Below are positions 36,663 through 47,720 of a stretch of DNA of 64,000 nucleotides, one piece after another. The notes beneath the pieces were generated by a model. It was given only the letters and a program-made list of their open reading frames with translations, did not search any database and was not told the origin of the DNA. Source of the DNA: Adiantum capillus-veneris (taxonomy: Eukaryota > Streptophyta > Polypodiopsida > Polypodiales > Pteridaceae); NCBI GenBank assembly GCA_014529385.2, contig CM043944.1, positions 57,233,268 to 57,297,267 of the forward strand, given 5' to 3'. The position numbers were made by a program, and so were the translations under genes. Within the stretch, counting starts at the first letter, position 1; each line of letters begins with the position of its first letter.

Positions 36663-38067
36663 CATTGATGAATTGGAATGCATGGTTCTTGATTTTATGC
36701 TACAAGAAGGCATAGAAGAGGTTAAGAGCGAAAATGTGGTGATCATGCTTTTGCTTTATGCCGATGATGTAGTGCTCTTGGCACATACCTTAGAAGATGC
36801 ACAAAATCTTATGAGTGTCTTGGAACGCTTTTGCCTACATAGCGGGCTAATCGTGAATGGATCCAAAACCAAGGTTATGCTTGTAAAGACCCTCAATGAT
36901 GAAATTCCATGCATTGTATACAACAATGAGCAACTTGAAGTGGTGGATAGCTTCAAGTACCTTGGCCTTGAGGTTCCATCCAATCATAGATGGAAGGATT
37001 GCGCAATGCGTCGCTTGGAAGCTGGAAAGGGGGCTTATTATGCATTTGAGAACATGTGCAATGCTGGAGAGATCAAGTGTTGGGCTCTCAAAAAGTAACT
37101 CTTTGACACATTGGTGACACCGGTGCTTCTTTATGGAGCGGAGGTGTGGGGTGGAAGCATTGGGAAGTCTACTTGGAAAGAGTTTGAGAATGTGATCATA
37201 AATCGTTTTCTCACCAACTTTCTCCGGGTCAAGACACAAACACCTTACATGCTCTTACTTATGGAGTCCAGATCGCTTCCCATTGAGGTCTTGGGCATGA
37301 AAACGGTTGTGGAGTACATGCGTAAGACACAACATAGCCCTTTGCATAGACTTCCTAGAATTGCATATGAAGCAAGTCAAAAGGTCCAAAAGACATGCAA
37401 GAGCAAAATACTAAGTTCGGGGTGGATGCTTGACATCAAGAAATGGTTTGGAAGATGGGATGCATGTCACTTGGTCAAGGATGCATCGATTGACTCCCAA
37501 GTTAATGAGACCTTTTACAACGTTAATGTATCACGGCTTGGGAGAAATCCGGAGGTTCTCGCTTCAGCCATTACACCACACACGTTGCCCCAAACTACAA
37601 ATCTCTCTTCTTCTTCAAACGAGGTAACAGAACCCATCCCTACATCCTTGAGCCCTTCCCGTTGAGTGCGATCTGCACTATTGCCTCCATTCGTCTTAGC
37701 TCCCATTCTCTACGCTGTGAGACACGACGTTGGGGCACTAGTGAGGAGTCTCATCGACTTTGCACCTTATGCCCTCGTCAAGTGCGAGAGAGTGAGTACC
37801 ACACACTACTTGAGTACTGAGCTTTTGACCACATTAGGTCCTCTTTTCCCCATATATTCAGCCATGAGCTCTCCTACATACCTTTCTCTCCCAACCATGA
37901 TGTGGACTCTCTATTGCGACGCTCATTTCAGCCATTTTTGAGCATCGACGGTCACTTATGACCTCCATGCACACCACATGACATGTACATTTGGTCCCAT
38001 AGGTCATATTTGACCTTCGAGGATGATAATAGAACTATCTATCTCTCTCTCTCTCTCTCTCTCTCTT
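36663..38067 (+). pseudogene. LINE (non-LTR retrotransposon), 5'-truncated
   Basis: It encodes the later part of a LINE reverse transcriptase: VIMLLLYADDVVLLAHTLEDA (36750-36810, catalytic YADD intact), FCLHSGLIVNGSKTKVM, VDSFKYLGLEVP (36940-36980) and, after a stop near 37097, VTPVLLYGAEVWG and a long C-terminal part to 37665. The 3' region ends GGATGATAATAGAACTATCT followed by (CT)n at 38043-38067. The left end is fused directly to the copied integrase piece, so an open frame from 36598 is a chimera of the two. The clade was not determined. Confidence 0.85.
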
Positions 38068-38302
38068 TAAAGAACAACATTGTATCAATGGAAAAGTGCA
38101 ACGTCCATCAATTGCCCACGTCCATAAGCACCACTTCTCACCACTCCAATCAAAAAGTTTGTCAGTCTGCTCTGATGATCACAAATGGTGGTGGCCATTC
38201 CACTAGAATGAACAACAGTGCTTCTCGATCTTCCCTTCTCTCTCTACAATCACAATTTCTCACTATACATGTTTCTCAAGGGATGGAACTCGGACACTCT
38301 CT

Positions 38303-38393
<91 letters not shown>

Positions 38394-39259
38394 GGTGTTT
38401 CCCCATTGCATTCTTCTCCCCAGCTCCCAAATTGTCTCTACGCTTTTGCTCTCTTTCAAGATAGTTGCTCACATGGCCGCATACAGGGTCGCTTCCAACT
38501 GCCATTAAAGATTTTCTAGGAACAAGTGGTCACTGCTCGAGCGGTAGTTTGCCACACCAGTAAGGCCTCGACACTACGTAGAAGCGGTGGAATCGGGAAG
38601 GAAAATTGGTGGAGAGTGACAGGATGCCGTTGAAAGGTATGATAGGATTACACAGCAGAAGAAGGCATGGGACTTTGTGGACAAAGTGGAGGAGGGCGGC
38701 TTCACGTGGATAGAGGTAACCCCCGGTGAGAACAAATGTAGAGTCACCAACAACGTGGTGCCCCGCATGTCTACAACATGCTGAAGAGGGATATGTGCAA
38801 GTGCCAAGACCTCTGTGTACGCAACCACCCTCCCCCTCCCCCGGCCCCTCCTGCACCGCCAGCTACTGCAGCTCCTACCTCTGCGCCGCGTCGTCGAAGT
38901 AATTAACCTGGATCACGCTACCATGAAAGTTAAATTGGAATGCAATATCCACTAGCTAGTCGCTCTGCTAGGCTACAAATTGTAGCTTACACTCGACTTC
39001 CCTTTTGTCTTGCATGCGACGTGTGTGCTTGCTAGCAGATCATTGGAGAGAGGTACCGAGAAGTCTAGCTTTAGCCATCTACAGGCAGTTGACAACTTGA
39101 AGCCATGTTGCATGAGTCGATGGAGTGCCAACCTATCTGTAGCCATCCGCGTCGATGCAGATGGCTACATGCAAGTTCATTTTGGATAAAATATGGCCTC
39201 TTTCACACGTGGATGACATCCGGAGACTAGGATGGTCTTGACTGATATGATGTCACACA
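38068..39259. other. Unassigned segment of element D with a compound microsatellite
   Basis: It contains (CT)n 38306-38358 directly followed by (CA)n 38359-38392. 38520-38900 is more GC-rich and shows a coding-like run on the plus strand (KAWDFVDKVEEGGFTWIEVT, then a proline/alanine-rich tail) that I cannot assign. The rest holds nothing recognisable. Confidence 0.45.
38306..38392. repeat. Compound (CT)n(CA)n microsatellite
   Basis: About 53 bp of CT followed without a gap by 34 bp of CA. Confidence 0.97.
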
Positions 39260-39647
39260 TACTAAAATCCTCCCCTCAAATAAATAATGTGGAAGACAAC
39301 TCATATCTACAGTACATTAGTATATTCACTAAAGTGATTGGGGGCGGCAGAGAAATCTTCATCTTCGTCCTCTGCAAGATTGATCTTTCCTTTTCCTCCG
39401 CTGCTATTGTTGCTACTACCTCGACATTTTGATGGTGGATGGCCTTTGATGCCACAGTTGCTAGAGAACTTGTTCTTGTAGAAATCCTTGGATAAATGTC
39501 TTGATTTGCCGCATTTGTAACACTTTTTATTTTTGGTTCTATTTGATGAAGATGCAGTCCTGGATGATAATGCAAAGTAAGCTCATCCATTCATTGACGC
39601 CTTCTTTGTTTGCTTCTTTTCTTCTTCACTCAAAGCATTGATGAAAT
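39260..39647 (-). pseudogene. Element D gag, nucleocapsid end
   Basis: The minus-strand frame shows a copia-type nucleocapsid with two knuckle-like motifs: CYKCGKSRHLSKDF (last cysteine lost) and CGIKGHPPSKC. An acidic tail (EDEDEDFSAAP) follows. The gag core is on the far side of gypsy G at 47130-47720. Confidence 0.65.
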
Positions 39648-40400
39648 TGTTAGAGTGCAAACAAAAAGGAAAACAAGTGCCTCTATAGCCTTGCACGAGT
39701 CACACCATCGGAAGGAAGAACTATTGCACCGCCGAAACCGCCTGTGAAGCACCTATAAAGATTTATGAAGAATCCTTCTAACATGAAGCACACTTGGAAT
39801 TAGGACCAACCAAGGACATAATGATGTATCTTGTCTTGAGTAGATGTTTGTAGAGTATCCATAGGCTAAAAACACATAAAAGATGAGAAAGATGTAGTCA
39901 TTCGAAGTTGGGGGTGTACTCTCTCTTGCTCAAAACTGAGCTCTCTGGAAAGTTTGTAGATGTTCCAGAGAATTGTAGCTATAAAATGGGTCCTCTTTTG
40001 ATCTTTTATTCCAAGATATTTCTTCTCTCTCCTCAACCAACAAGGCTCTCTCTTGCAAGGCCTTATTTAATGGGTCCATTTTTTGTCTCATTTGGGTAGG
40101 AAATGGGGCATCCGTGACTTTTGGGTCAAGGAAAGGGGTGGGGCTAGTGTCCAGGGGACCAAAAGGAAGGCCAGGTGCCTGGGTAGCAGGTGGGAACTCA
40201 AAATGGTGCCCTCTTCTCCGCCAAATGTCCACAAGCCCCCATAGCCAAGCTCCTCTCTCAACTGATATACCCCAACTTGCCCTATATACCCTTTTCTTTG
40301 AGCCCACTTTCCCCCCTATATGGGATTATTCCATTGCCACCTGGCACCTTTCTTTGAGCCCACTCTCCCCTATGTGGGATTATTCCATTGCCACATGGCA
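39648..40400 (-). repeat. Element G 3' LTR
   Basis: It matches 45971-46658 from TGTTAGxxTGCAAAC to CCACATGGCA. A duplicated terminal segment of about 58 bp (40300-40400, repeating the GGGATTATTCCATTGCCAC text) explains most of its greater length. It abuts integrase coding sequence with no polypurine tract between them. Confidence 0.85.
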
Positions 40401-41160
40401 ACTTCAATTGGCAATAAAGCTTCCTTGCCATAAACCAAGTGGTAAGGAGAATTTTGATAGCAGTTCTATAGGCCCATAATGCACAAGGCAACTCTGTATA
40501 CCAAGTTTTCCCATGTGTCTCGATCATCTTGGTCAAGATTCTCACAAACTCTCCATTAAATCTTTCATTGAGACCATTGTATTGTGGATAATAAGGTGCT
40601 ATATATTGAGTTTTTTGCACAGGAAATCAAACAGCTCTCCTCTAAATCCTCGTCCTCTATCAAAAAGTAGTTCCATTGGCACACCAAATTTGCAGCATAT
40701 GTGTTTATATACAAATTCTCCCATTTCCTTTATTACTGGTAATCTGCTTGACATCTTTGGCTTCTGCCCAATGTGACAAATAATCCACTGCTATCAAAAT
40801 GTAAGCATTCCTTTTACTAGTCATGGGTAAGGGTCCAATAGCATCAAGACTCCATTTTTCAAACACATCAAAAGCTAGAATTTTCTTTCATAATTCAGGC
40901 TTCAAAATTCTCTTCCCCATTTTTTAACAAGGTAAACAAGATTTGCACCAATGGTTAACATCCCGCTGAATACTTGGCCACACATAGCCTTCTTGCAAAA
41001 TCTTTTGCAACATCATCTTCATGGAAAAATGGCCTCCACAAGATCCCTCATGATTTTCTTCCAAAATCTTGTAGATTTCTTCTTTCCATAGCACACGACG
41101 CAATACTAAATCACTTCCTTTCATGTAAAGCACGTCATGAAGCATTTTGTACTTTCTAGC
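40401..41160 (-). pseudogene. Element G integrase, C-terminally truncated
   Basis: Zinc-binding end on the minus strand: ENHEGSCGGHF, then WCKSCLPC (41060-40924). Core: SLDAIGPLP and AVDYLSHWAEAKDV near 40850-40770, then after frameshifts YYPQYNGLNERFNGEFVRIL (40590-40530) and LWAYRTAIKI (40470-40440). The coding run stops at the LTR, so the integrase C-terminus is absent. Confidence 0.83.
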
Positions 41161-41980
41161 TTTTCTTATAAAAGCATACTTTTTGGATGATGGTAGACCC
41201 TAAGGTAAAACACCTGTCAACAGAAAATCTACCTCCTTTGATAAGACTTCCCTTCCATGATATAAAGGGGCATTAGCCTTTAGCACAAACACACAAGCGA
41301 TCATTTCTTGGGCACAATCATGAGCTTCTTCATTTTGAGACCTTTCAATATGCTACAAACTCCATGATTCAAACTTTTTGAGTAACAATTTGACCTTGAA
41401 GCATAAATTTTTCAGCTTAGGATTCTTATTCTTCCATACTCCCAATATTTTCTTCACAACCAACAAGGCATCTCCTTTGATTTGTAGGTGCCTAGTTCCC
41501 AACTGTAAACAGATGTGCAAGCCACCTTCAAGAGCCATATACTCTACTTCATTGTTACTTTTTGCATCAAGTTTCAGTCCTTGTTTCCTTACAAGTTTTC
41601 CTTGTGCATCATAGATGACAATTCCTCCAAAAGCATCATCATGACTTCTTCAATAAGAGCCATCAAAACATAACAATGAAGCATTGGATATGGCAAGAGG
41701 TTTGAGCTTCTTCCTTTGCACCACCTCTTCCTTAACCAGAACAAAAGTCTCTTTATAAGTGAGTAAATCTACCAAGGTAGCCTGAATACTCTCTTCCACT
41801 AAAAAGGTGAACTAAAACTCCTGCAGTTCAATAATCCATTTCATCATTGTCTTTGATATATTTGAGTTATTAAACAGCTATGGAAGCAATGAATAACTGG
41901 TGAGAAAAGTGAACGACTTTTGCAACAGGTAATGTCTAAATCGTCTGCAAGCATAAACCATATTGGTAATCACCAATTCA
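41161..41980 (-). pseudogene. Element G second RNase H region
   Basis: The minus strand reads CFDGSY, GGIVIYDAQGK, NNEVEYMALEGGL, QIKGDALLVVKKILGVW and then HIERSQNEEA. This is an archaeal-type RNase H between the first RNase H and integrase. Stops fall near 41650, 41355 and 41200. Confidence 0.78.
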
Positions 41981-42800
41981 ATTTATAAAGTAATCTCTTT
42001 CATGAGGAGTCTTCACTCTGTTAGCATAATGAACAAGTTTCATATAATGAGATTCCTTCCCTCTTTGCAACAACATTGCCCCAATGGCATCATCTCCCAT
42101 TAATGGGTTAACATAAAACTCCTTTTCCCAATCAGGAGCTTGCATAATAGGTAGTCTACTCAAAACTTCTTTGACTCCGTCAAAAACATATTCACATTCA
42201 TTCTCATACCTTGAAAAAGTCATTTCAAGCTTCTGAACATGCTCTTTCCTTGAATTGTATACATAGAAATCAGCTATGAACTCTTTGATAAACTTCCCAA
42301 GGAACGGGGTAAGGACCCAATCCACTTTTCTTTCAAAAGCTCCAAGTCTATTTGTCAACCCAAAAGGTAGGCAACAAAAGCATAAACAACCCCATGGAGT
42401 GATAAAAGTAGTCTTTTTACGGTCTTCAAAAGCAAGGATAAGTTGAAATACCGTGAATAACCATCATAGACAGTGTATCTTTCAAAGCCAGCCAGTGCAT
42501 CCAAAAGTTGATCAATAAAAGGTAAGGGATAAGGATCTTTCTTGGTCATTGCATTTAATGGCTTATAATCAACACAAACTCTCCAACACCCATCTCTCTT
42601 TGGAGTGACCACTGCAGGGCTCACTCATTCAGCAATACCAACTGACACAATGAACCCTGCATCCAAAAGTTTATCCACTTCTTTCACAAACTCTCCAACA
42701 CCCATCTTTCTTTGGAGTGACCATGCAGGGCTCACTCATTCAGCAATACCAACTGACACAATGAACCCTGCATCCAAAAGTTTATCCACTTCTTTCTTTA
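41981..42800 (-). pseudogene. Element G reverse transcriptase and first RNase H, internally deleted
   Basis: The minus strand shows SPAVVTPKRDGCWRVCVDYK (42620-42560), LPFIDQLLDALAGFERYTVYDGYS, then FIKEFIADFYVYNSRKEHV (42285-42230), where the catalytic pair reads A-D instead of D-D. The C-terminal reverse transcriptase is then missing, and the frame passes straight into RNase H (KEFYVNPLMGDDAIGAMLLQRG, 42120-42060). Confidence 0.83.
42573..42796 (-). repeat. 112-bp tandem duplication in the element G reverse transcriptase
   Basis: Copies start CACAAACTCTCCAACACCC at 42573 and 42685. They are nearly identical (one lacks two bases at CCACTGCAGG, with small differences). The period is not a multiple of three and disrupts the N-terminal reverse transcriptase. 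Confidence 0.93.
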
Positions 42801-43451
42801 AAGCATTCATTTGCTCCTTACCCATCCTTCTTAACTTCTGTCTTATTGGTTTTGCCCCTTCTTTCTCCTCGTGTCAAATCAATACTCATCATATTTTGAA
42901 TCAGCCCCTTCTTCACTGGCAATTCTTGTTTGAGCTGCATCAACTCCTCAAGTTTTTCTAAATGGCTTGAAGCATTTATATCCCCTGACACTTGCAATAC
43001 TTCACCAAGTCCTCTCTCCTCCTCATCCAACAGTAAGAATGACACTTCACCCTCATTATTGGAACTAGAAGTAGTGCTACTTTGTGAATCTTCAGTATTG
43101 TCTTCACTGGTAAGTTTGAATTCATCATTTTCACTCACATCTTCTAAATGCCAAAGGTTGCTTGGTAGTCATATCAAAAACCCTCTTTTCACCCTTCTTG
43201 CCACACACACAAATTGTGCCCTTGCCCCAATCCTGCACATCACCAATAGCTCTCAACCAAGGTCATCCCAAAATGAGAGGAAAAGCTCCCAGGACATCTG
43301 ACATAACATGAAAGTTCACTATAACCGTCACGTTAAAGACTTCAACTTCCAAATTCTTAATCAGCCTCAAACACTTCACTTTTGCATGGTTTGCTAGTCG
43401 AATCATGAACCCAGAGCTTTCGCATGTAATGAGACCCAATCTCTCGACATA
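42801..43451 (-). pseudogene. Element G protease C-terminal half and acidic linker
   Basis: The protease C-terminal half reads RLANHAKVKCLRL and PLILG-PWLRAIGDVQDWG, with a stop where arginine is usual. A serine/glutamate-rich linker follows (NTEDSQSSTTSSSNNEGE). The N-terminal half is at 44126-44353. Confidence 0.8.
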
Positions 43452-43990
43452 CCTGTGTCCTTCTTCGTCATCTTACCCTATTGCCCATCCCATACCTGTA
43501 GGACTGGTGTCTACTGTCACAATTACTGGCCTTTGACACTCATAGTCTACCTTTCTCAAAGTTAGTGCTGACTGGAGCAACTCCTTTAGCTTTCTCATGG
43601 CTTTTACATGTGCTTCTGTCCATTTAAAATTTTGATTCTTTCTAAGCAATTGATAAAGAGGATCAGCTACATGTGCATAATGTGGAATCCAAATAACATA
43701 AAAGACACATGCTCCTAGAAACCTTCTAACCTCAGTGATGCTAGTGCATGTTTCTTTCATTCTTTGGATGGCGTCTACCTTTGTTGGACAAGGTTTCCTT
43801 CCATATGGTCCGCACATGTGCCCCACAATGAGCACTTCATTGACACCAAACATAGACTTTTTTCCTGACAATGTAAGATTCACTTCTTCCAGCCTAGACA
43901 AAAATTTATCACAATCATTTATGTGATTGGCCACACAATTGATGCACCACATGCTAGGAATGACGGAGAGAACTCGTAGCAACTAGATAG
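43452..43990 (-). pseudogene. Element A-type gypsy pol fragment inserted in the element G protease
   Basis: The minus strand encodes a reverse transcriptase C-terminus and RNase H start of the same family as element A: CVANHINDCDKFLSRLEEVNLTLSG, RRFLGACVFYVIWIPHYAH, DPLYQLLRKNQNFKW, then RPVIVTVDTSPTGMGWAIG. It sits between the two halves of the protease and in a different context from its own family. It is bounded on its 5' side by a tRNA-like SINE segment. Confidence 0.78.
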
Positions 43991-44175
43991 GAACCTCCTC
44001 CTTGGGTGACCCACCCAAGAGGATGCACTTGAGTGTCCAAGGGCAAGAGCTCTAGCAACGTGAACACTAGGTGAGCACAAGTTGTCCCTGTAGACTGTGA
44101 CCAACGAGATATTTGAACCCATAATTCATAGGTTGAGAAGCCAAAGACTTACTGTTGGACCAACTCTTTGGGGAC
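43991..44175 (-). mobile_element. SINE-like tRNA-derived segment
   Basis: On the minus strand an A-box-like TTGGTCCAACAGTAAG (44149-44164) is followed 28 bases later by a B-box-like GGGTTCAAAT (44111-44120), the RNA polymerase III promoter layout of a tRNA head. A body with GGGTGGGTCACCC follows, near 44005-44025. No poly-A or T-run end or target duplication could be defined. Confidence 0.5.
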
Positions 44176-44353
44176 TTTTTTCGATAATAAAGTTAAATTG
44201 TGTGATCACACAAACTTGAGCTCCTCTATCAATATAGGCCTCTCCCATGCCCACACCTTTGTGCCAAGCGTTCACCACATGACAAATGTCAGGTAACTCT
44301 CCCACAATCAACACTCTGACTTGTCCATGCTTTGGCTCTTTCTCTAGATTCAC
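44126..44353 (-). pseudogene. Element G protease N-terminal part
   Basis: The active-site region reads AYIDRGAQVCVIT (D-R-G instead of D-S/T-G). It matches the protease of H (AYIDGGAQVCVMT), then runs into the SINE-like segment at about 44175. Confidence 0.75.
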
Positions 44354-45600
44354 TAATGACTTTCACTACCTCTTAAGTTTGGGCACCATATTCATCAAAT
44401 GTCCAAAAGTACAATCTACTTTCCTCCCAATCATGTCTTCCTTTAAACTGTAACTGTTTGGCCTTCTCCCAAAGGTAAATCTGCTACTTCAAATCGTCTA
44501 CAAGGTCTTCACTTCATCTTAACTTTTGCATCTTTACCCTCTTTCTCTTTCTCTTTCTTCTTACTAGGACGTGGAGCAGCATAGACTTCCCTCTCTCTTT
44601 TGCCTACGGGCATCGTATCTGCTTCTTTCTTTTCAACCCGCACAATACCCACATGACCACCAGAGGTTGAGGCCTGATTTTCCTATTCAATAGCTTGATC
44701 TCCCCGTATATCCAATGCATAATCATTAGACCTATTAGGAATCTACTGAGGAAGTGGAAACATATCACCTCCCATCCTTGTTGGCCTTAGACAATGAGTT
44801 CTGAATGACCAAGTTCACCATAATTATAACAGGTAGGGATGAACCTCTTTTGTGGCTCAAAGATACCTTGTCCACGATCCACATTATCATTAGGTTGAGC
44901 TTCATATGGCTAGGCCATTCCTCTACCACGACCACAACCAGGACCACGACCACGACCACCTCCAACAACACTGAGCCGCAATCCCTACTTCATGGTCATC
45001 ATGTCTTGCATATTTTGTTGTAATTGTTCAGTGTTTGCAACCCTTTGAGCAAGTTGGGCTTTAGTCTCTCCCTGATTTCCCTCATTTTGGCTACCATTAT
45101 CTTGCACATGGACCGCTTTTCCATACTCATTGAGTCTTTGAGCTTTCCATTCTTTCTCCCTAGCGATGATGACTGCTTCCTCAAAAGTAGCGGGCCTTTT
45201 CAACTCAACTTTGAACTTCAGACTTTCCTTTAAGTTTGCCATGAAACGGTCCTTCTTTAACATGGCTGGAGGGATTTCATTTCCTAAAGCTCGGGACCAT
45301 TTATCCCATAAACGGGTAAATTGCATGACAAAATCATCAACACTTTGATTAGCCTTCTGAGTGTACCCCCAAAATTTCATGCCAAACTTCATCCGGTACT
45401 TCAATGAATCTGTATTGTGCCAAAAAAGCTTGCTTCACACGATTGTAGTCCAAAACCACCACTGGAGTTTGTGCATGTACCACTTCATAATTTTGTAACC
45501 AAACTTTTGCCTCATCCTCTGTAAACTGTATTGCAGCAACCGCAATCATATAGCTTGATCTAGTATAGTTTGCATTAAGCAATTAACTTTGAATTTTTCA
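44354..45600 (-). pseudogene. Element G gag
   Basis: A capsid part at 45582-45349 (AAIQFTEDEAKVWLQNYE) continues in another frame at 45404-44985 (ANQSVDDFVMQFTRLWDKWSR, KDRFMANLKESLKFKVEL, ATFEEAVIIAREKEW). An RG-rich segment and a degraded knuckle (CYNYGELGHSE) follow near 44960-44800. Below that, frames are broken to the protease. It is a typical gypsy capsid. Confidence 0.83.
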
Positions 45601-45730
45601 ATAAAAGTCTGTGCATTCTCATTAGACAATCCATGAAACTGTGGAAACTTGTCCTCCATGTTCGATTGCCACAAAAACACTTACATGTGACATCGTAAGT
45701 TCAAGGGATGTTGATGGATCACTCAAGTGC

Positions 45731-45795
45731 CTAATCCACCTCACACTGGGTAACCCGACCCCCTATGCTTGGCTTCACAAAACCTCACAACCCTC
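45731..45795 (-). other. Conserved leader block, copy in element G
   Basis: A block of about 60 bp, with a 26-bp identical core, beginning CCTAATCCACC and ending CTGGGTAACC on the plus strand, followed by a GGCTTCA segment. The same block lies in the leaders of elements E (56842-56900) and F (59456-59512). Confidence 0.85.
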
Positions 45796-45970
45796 CAAAG
45801 GCTACAATCCAATTACACGACCACCTCAAGTGTTATCCACAATTTTCACATACATAGGCGGTTGCCCATAAGGACCCATATCCCCTTTACATTCTCTACC
45901 TGCAGAATAGACATATTTCATAAGAATTGGAGCAAATGAGCACTTGCTCCTCAGTGGGGCACCAAAAAAA

Positions 45971-46658
45971 TGTTAGCACACAAACAACAAGGAAAACGAG
46001 TGCCTCTATAGCCTTGCACGAGTCACACCGCTAGAAGAAAGAACTATTGCAAGCACCTCTAAAGATTTATGAAGAACCTTTCTAGCATAAAGCACACTTG
46101 TAATTAGGAAAAACCAAGGACATATTGAAGTAGCTCATCTTGCGTAGATGTTCGTAGACTATCCATAGGCTAAAAAGAGATAAAAGATGAGAGAGGTATG
46201 GCCATTCAAAGTTGGGGGTGTACTCTCTCTTGCTCAAAAATGAGCTCTCTAGAAAGTTTGCAGGTGTTGCAGAGAATTGCAACTATAAAATGGGGCCTCT
46301 TTTGATCTTTTATTCCAAGAGATTTCTTCTCTCTCCTTAGCCGATAAGGCTCTCTTGAAAGGCTCCATTTAATTGGTCCATTTTTTTGCCTCATTTGGGT
46401 AGGAAATGGGGCAGCCGGTAACTTTTGGGCCAAGGAAAGGGGTGGGGCTAGTGTCCAGGGGACCAAAAGGAAGGCCAAGCGCCTAGGTAGTAAGTGGGAA
46501 CTCAAAATGGTGCCCCCTTCTCCCCCAAATGTCCACGAGTCCCCATAGCCAAGCTCCTCTCAAGTGATATACCCCAAATGGGCTCCCAACTTGCCCTATA
46601 TACCCTTTGCTTTGATCCCACTCTCCCCTATGTGGGATTATTCCATTTCCACATGGCA
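45971..46658 (-). repeat. Element G 5' LTR
   Basis: Partner of 39648-40400. On the minus strand it ends CTAACA, followed by TTTTTTTGGTGCCCCACTG, a possible primer site. The upper boundary is set where similarity to the other copy stops (ACATGGCA). Confidence 0.85.
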
Positions 46659-47129
46659 TCTTCCCCACAGCCTCCCCAATTTACTCCTTTCCCCACCAAA
46701 AATTCTCAGCTAACCCTTCTTTCTGGGAGAAGCATAGTGCACTGCTTCGGCCACCGAATGCAACACCGTAAAGCACAGCTCGGAGCCCATTACTTCGGCT
46801 ACTTCCAAAAATTTGAAATATTAGAATTTCTAACTTAAATCATCAAGTTGGCCCAGCAGCCCTTGTCGCATGCATTTGCAACCACTTTCGAAGTCGACCG
46901 CCCACTTTGGACGCACATATCTCATGATGTACAAGTCCAATTCACAAGCTATAAAGCACAACTAAAAATACTTATTGAAAGCCATCTTTGGGGGGCTTAA
47001 CAAACCCAAATATCCAGTAAACAATCCTAGCAAAATTAAACCTTTGTACATGAATTTTTACATGGTCACTCTCAAGAATTGAAGCACTATGTACACATAT
47101 ATACATGAGGCTAGTTAGTAAGATTTTTA
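46659..47129. other. Unassigned segment between G and the element D gag
   Basis: No coding or repeat feature was seen. It could be more of the 5' LTR of G that is missing from the 3' copy, or D sequence. Confidence 0.35.
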
Positions 47130-47720
47130 GCATGATCTATTGGCTTTGTACTCATCTAAAAATTGCATGACAATGTGTTGCAAAGTCGATGTTGGTTCCT
47201 TTTGTTCTAGCACTATGACTATGTTGTCAATTTTTTAGGGACAACGCTTAGGAGCACAACAACCTTATCTTCTTATGGGATCTGACTCTCAATATAAGTT
47301 AACTGAGTGATGATGCTCATTAACCTATTGAAGAGGCTTAAAATGTCCCCTTGATTCATTGTCAATTTGTAAAGGTTCCTTTTGAGGCTAATCTTGCTCA
47401 TTTTTTGTTTTGCACCAAAGTTTTCTTCTAGGATTGTCCATGCTTGAATTATTGTGGTGCAATCATCAGTGAAGTGCATATAATTATCATGTAATAAAGT
47501 GATAATTAATCCTAGAGCTTGTTCATCTTTTTCTTGAATTTGTGCAAGTTGTGCTCTGGTGAGTGTGATGTCGGTTGTGGATGGGTAAGCCGTGTGTAGT
47601 TTAGCAACAGACTCGGGTTGCTTTCATGAGATACCCTCTCATCTTTGTCTGCCACTATGGAAACCTTCCCCATTGAATTTTTCAATCCCTTTTTCTCCCA
47701 TAGTGCCGTGAGAGGGTCTT
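47130..47720 (-). pseudogene. Element D gag core
   Basis: Minus-strand copia gag of the UBN2 type: KFNGEGFHSG near 47670, AQLAQIQEKDEQALGLI, AWTILEENFGAKQKMSKISLKRNLYKL (47440-47360), LFNRLMSIITQL and VVVLLSVVPKKL. A stop interrupts it at 47273. The nucleocapsid part lies beyond gypsy G at 39260-39647. Confidence 0.8.

Larger units (their letters stand above)
39648..46658 (-). mobile_element. Element G: Tat-lineage Ty3/gypsy retrotransposon nested in D
   Basis: Minus-strand element with 5' LTR 45971-46658, leader, gag, protease, reverse transcriptase, second RNase H and integrase core, ending at the 3' LTR 39648-40400. The FDGSY...NNEVEYMALEGGL second RNase H places it in the Tat lineage, in a family different from H. 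The reverse transcriptase is internally deleted, the integrase C-terminus and polypurine tract are missing, and the protease is split by foreign DNA. No target duplication was found (GAAAT on the left, TCTTC on the right). Confidence 0.83.

Noticed and set aside
36598-37098. A 166-codon gene starting MTDYMCLGV
   Set aside because: Its first part is the copied copia integrase text in a non-native frame and the rest is LINE reverse transcriptase. It is a chimeric open frame, not a gene with its own start.
37666-37941. Separate gene downstream of the LINE reverse transcriptase
   Set aside because: It lies between the LINE coding end and its shared 3' terminus, so it is best read as LINE 3' sequence.
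44111-44164. A functional tRNA gene
   Set aside because: A-box and B-box-like stretches are present, but an acceptor stem and anticodon arm could not be drawn with confidence. A SINE head fits better.
39643-46663. Target duplication for element G
   Set aside because: GAAAT on the left and TCTTC on the right do not match. The right boundary may also not be the true LTR end.
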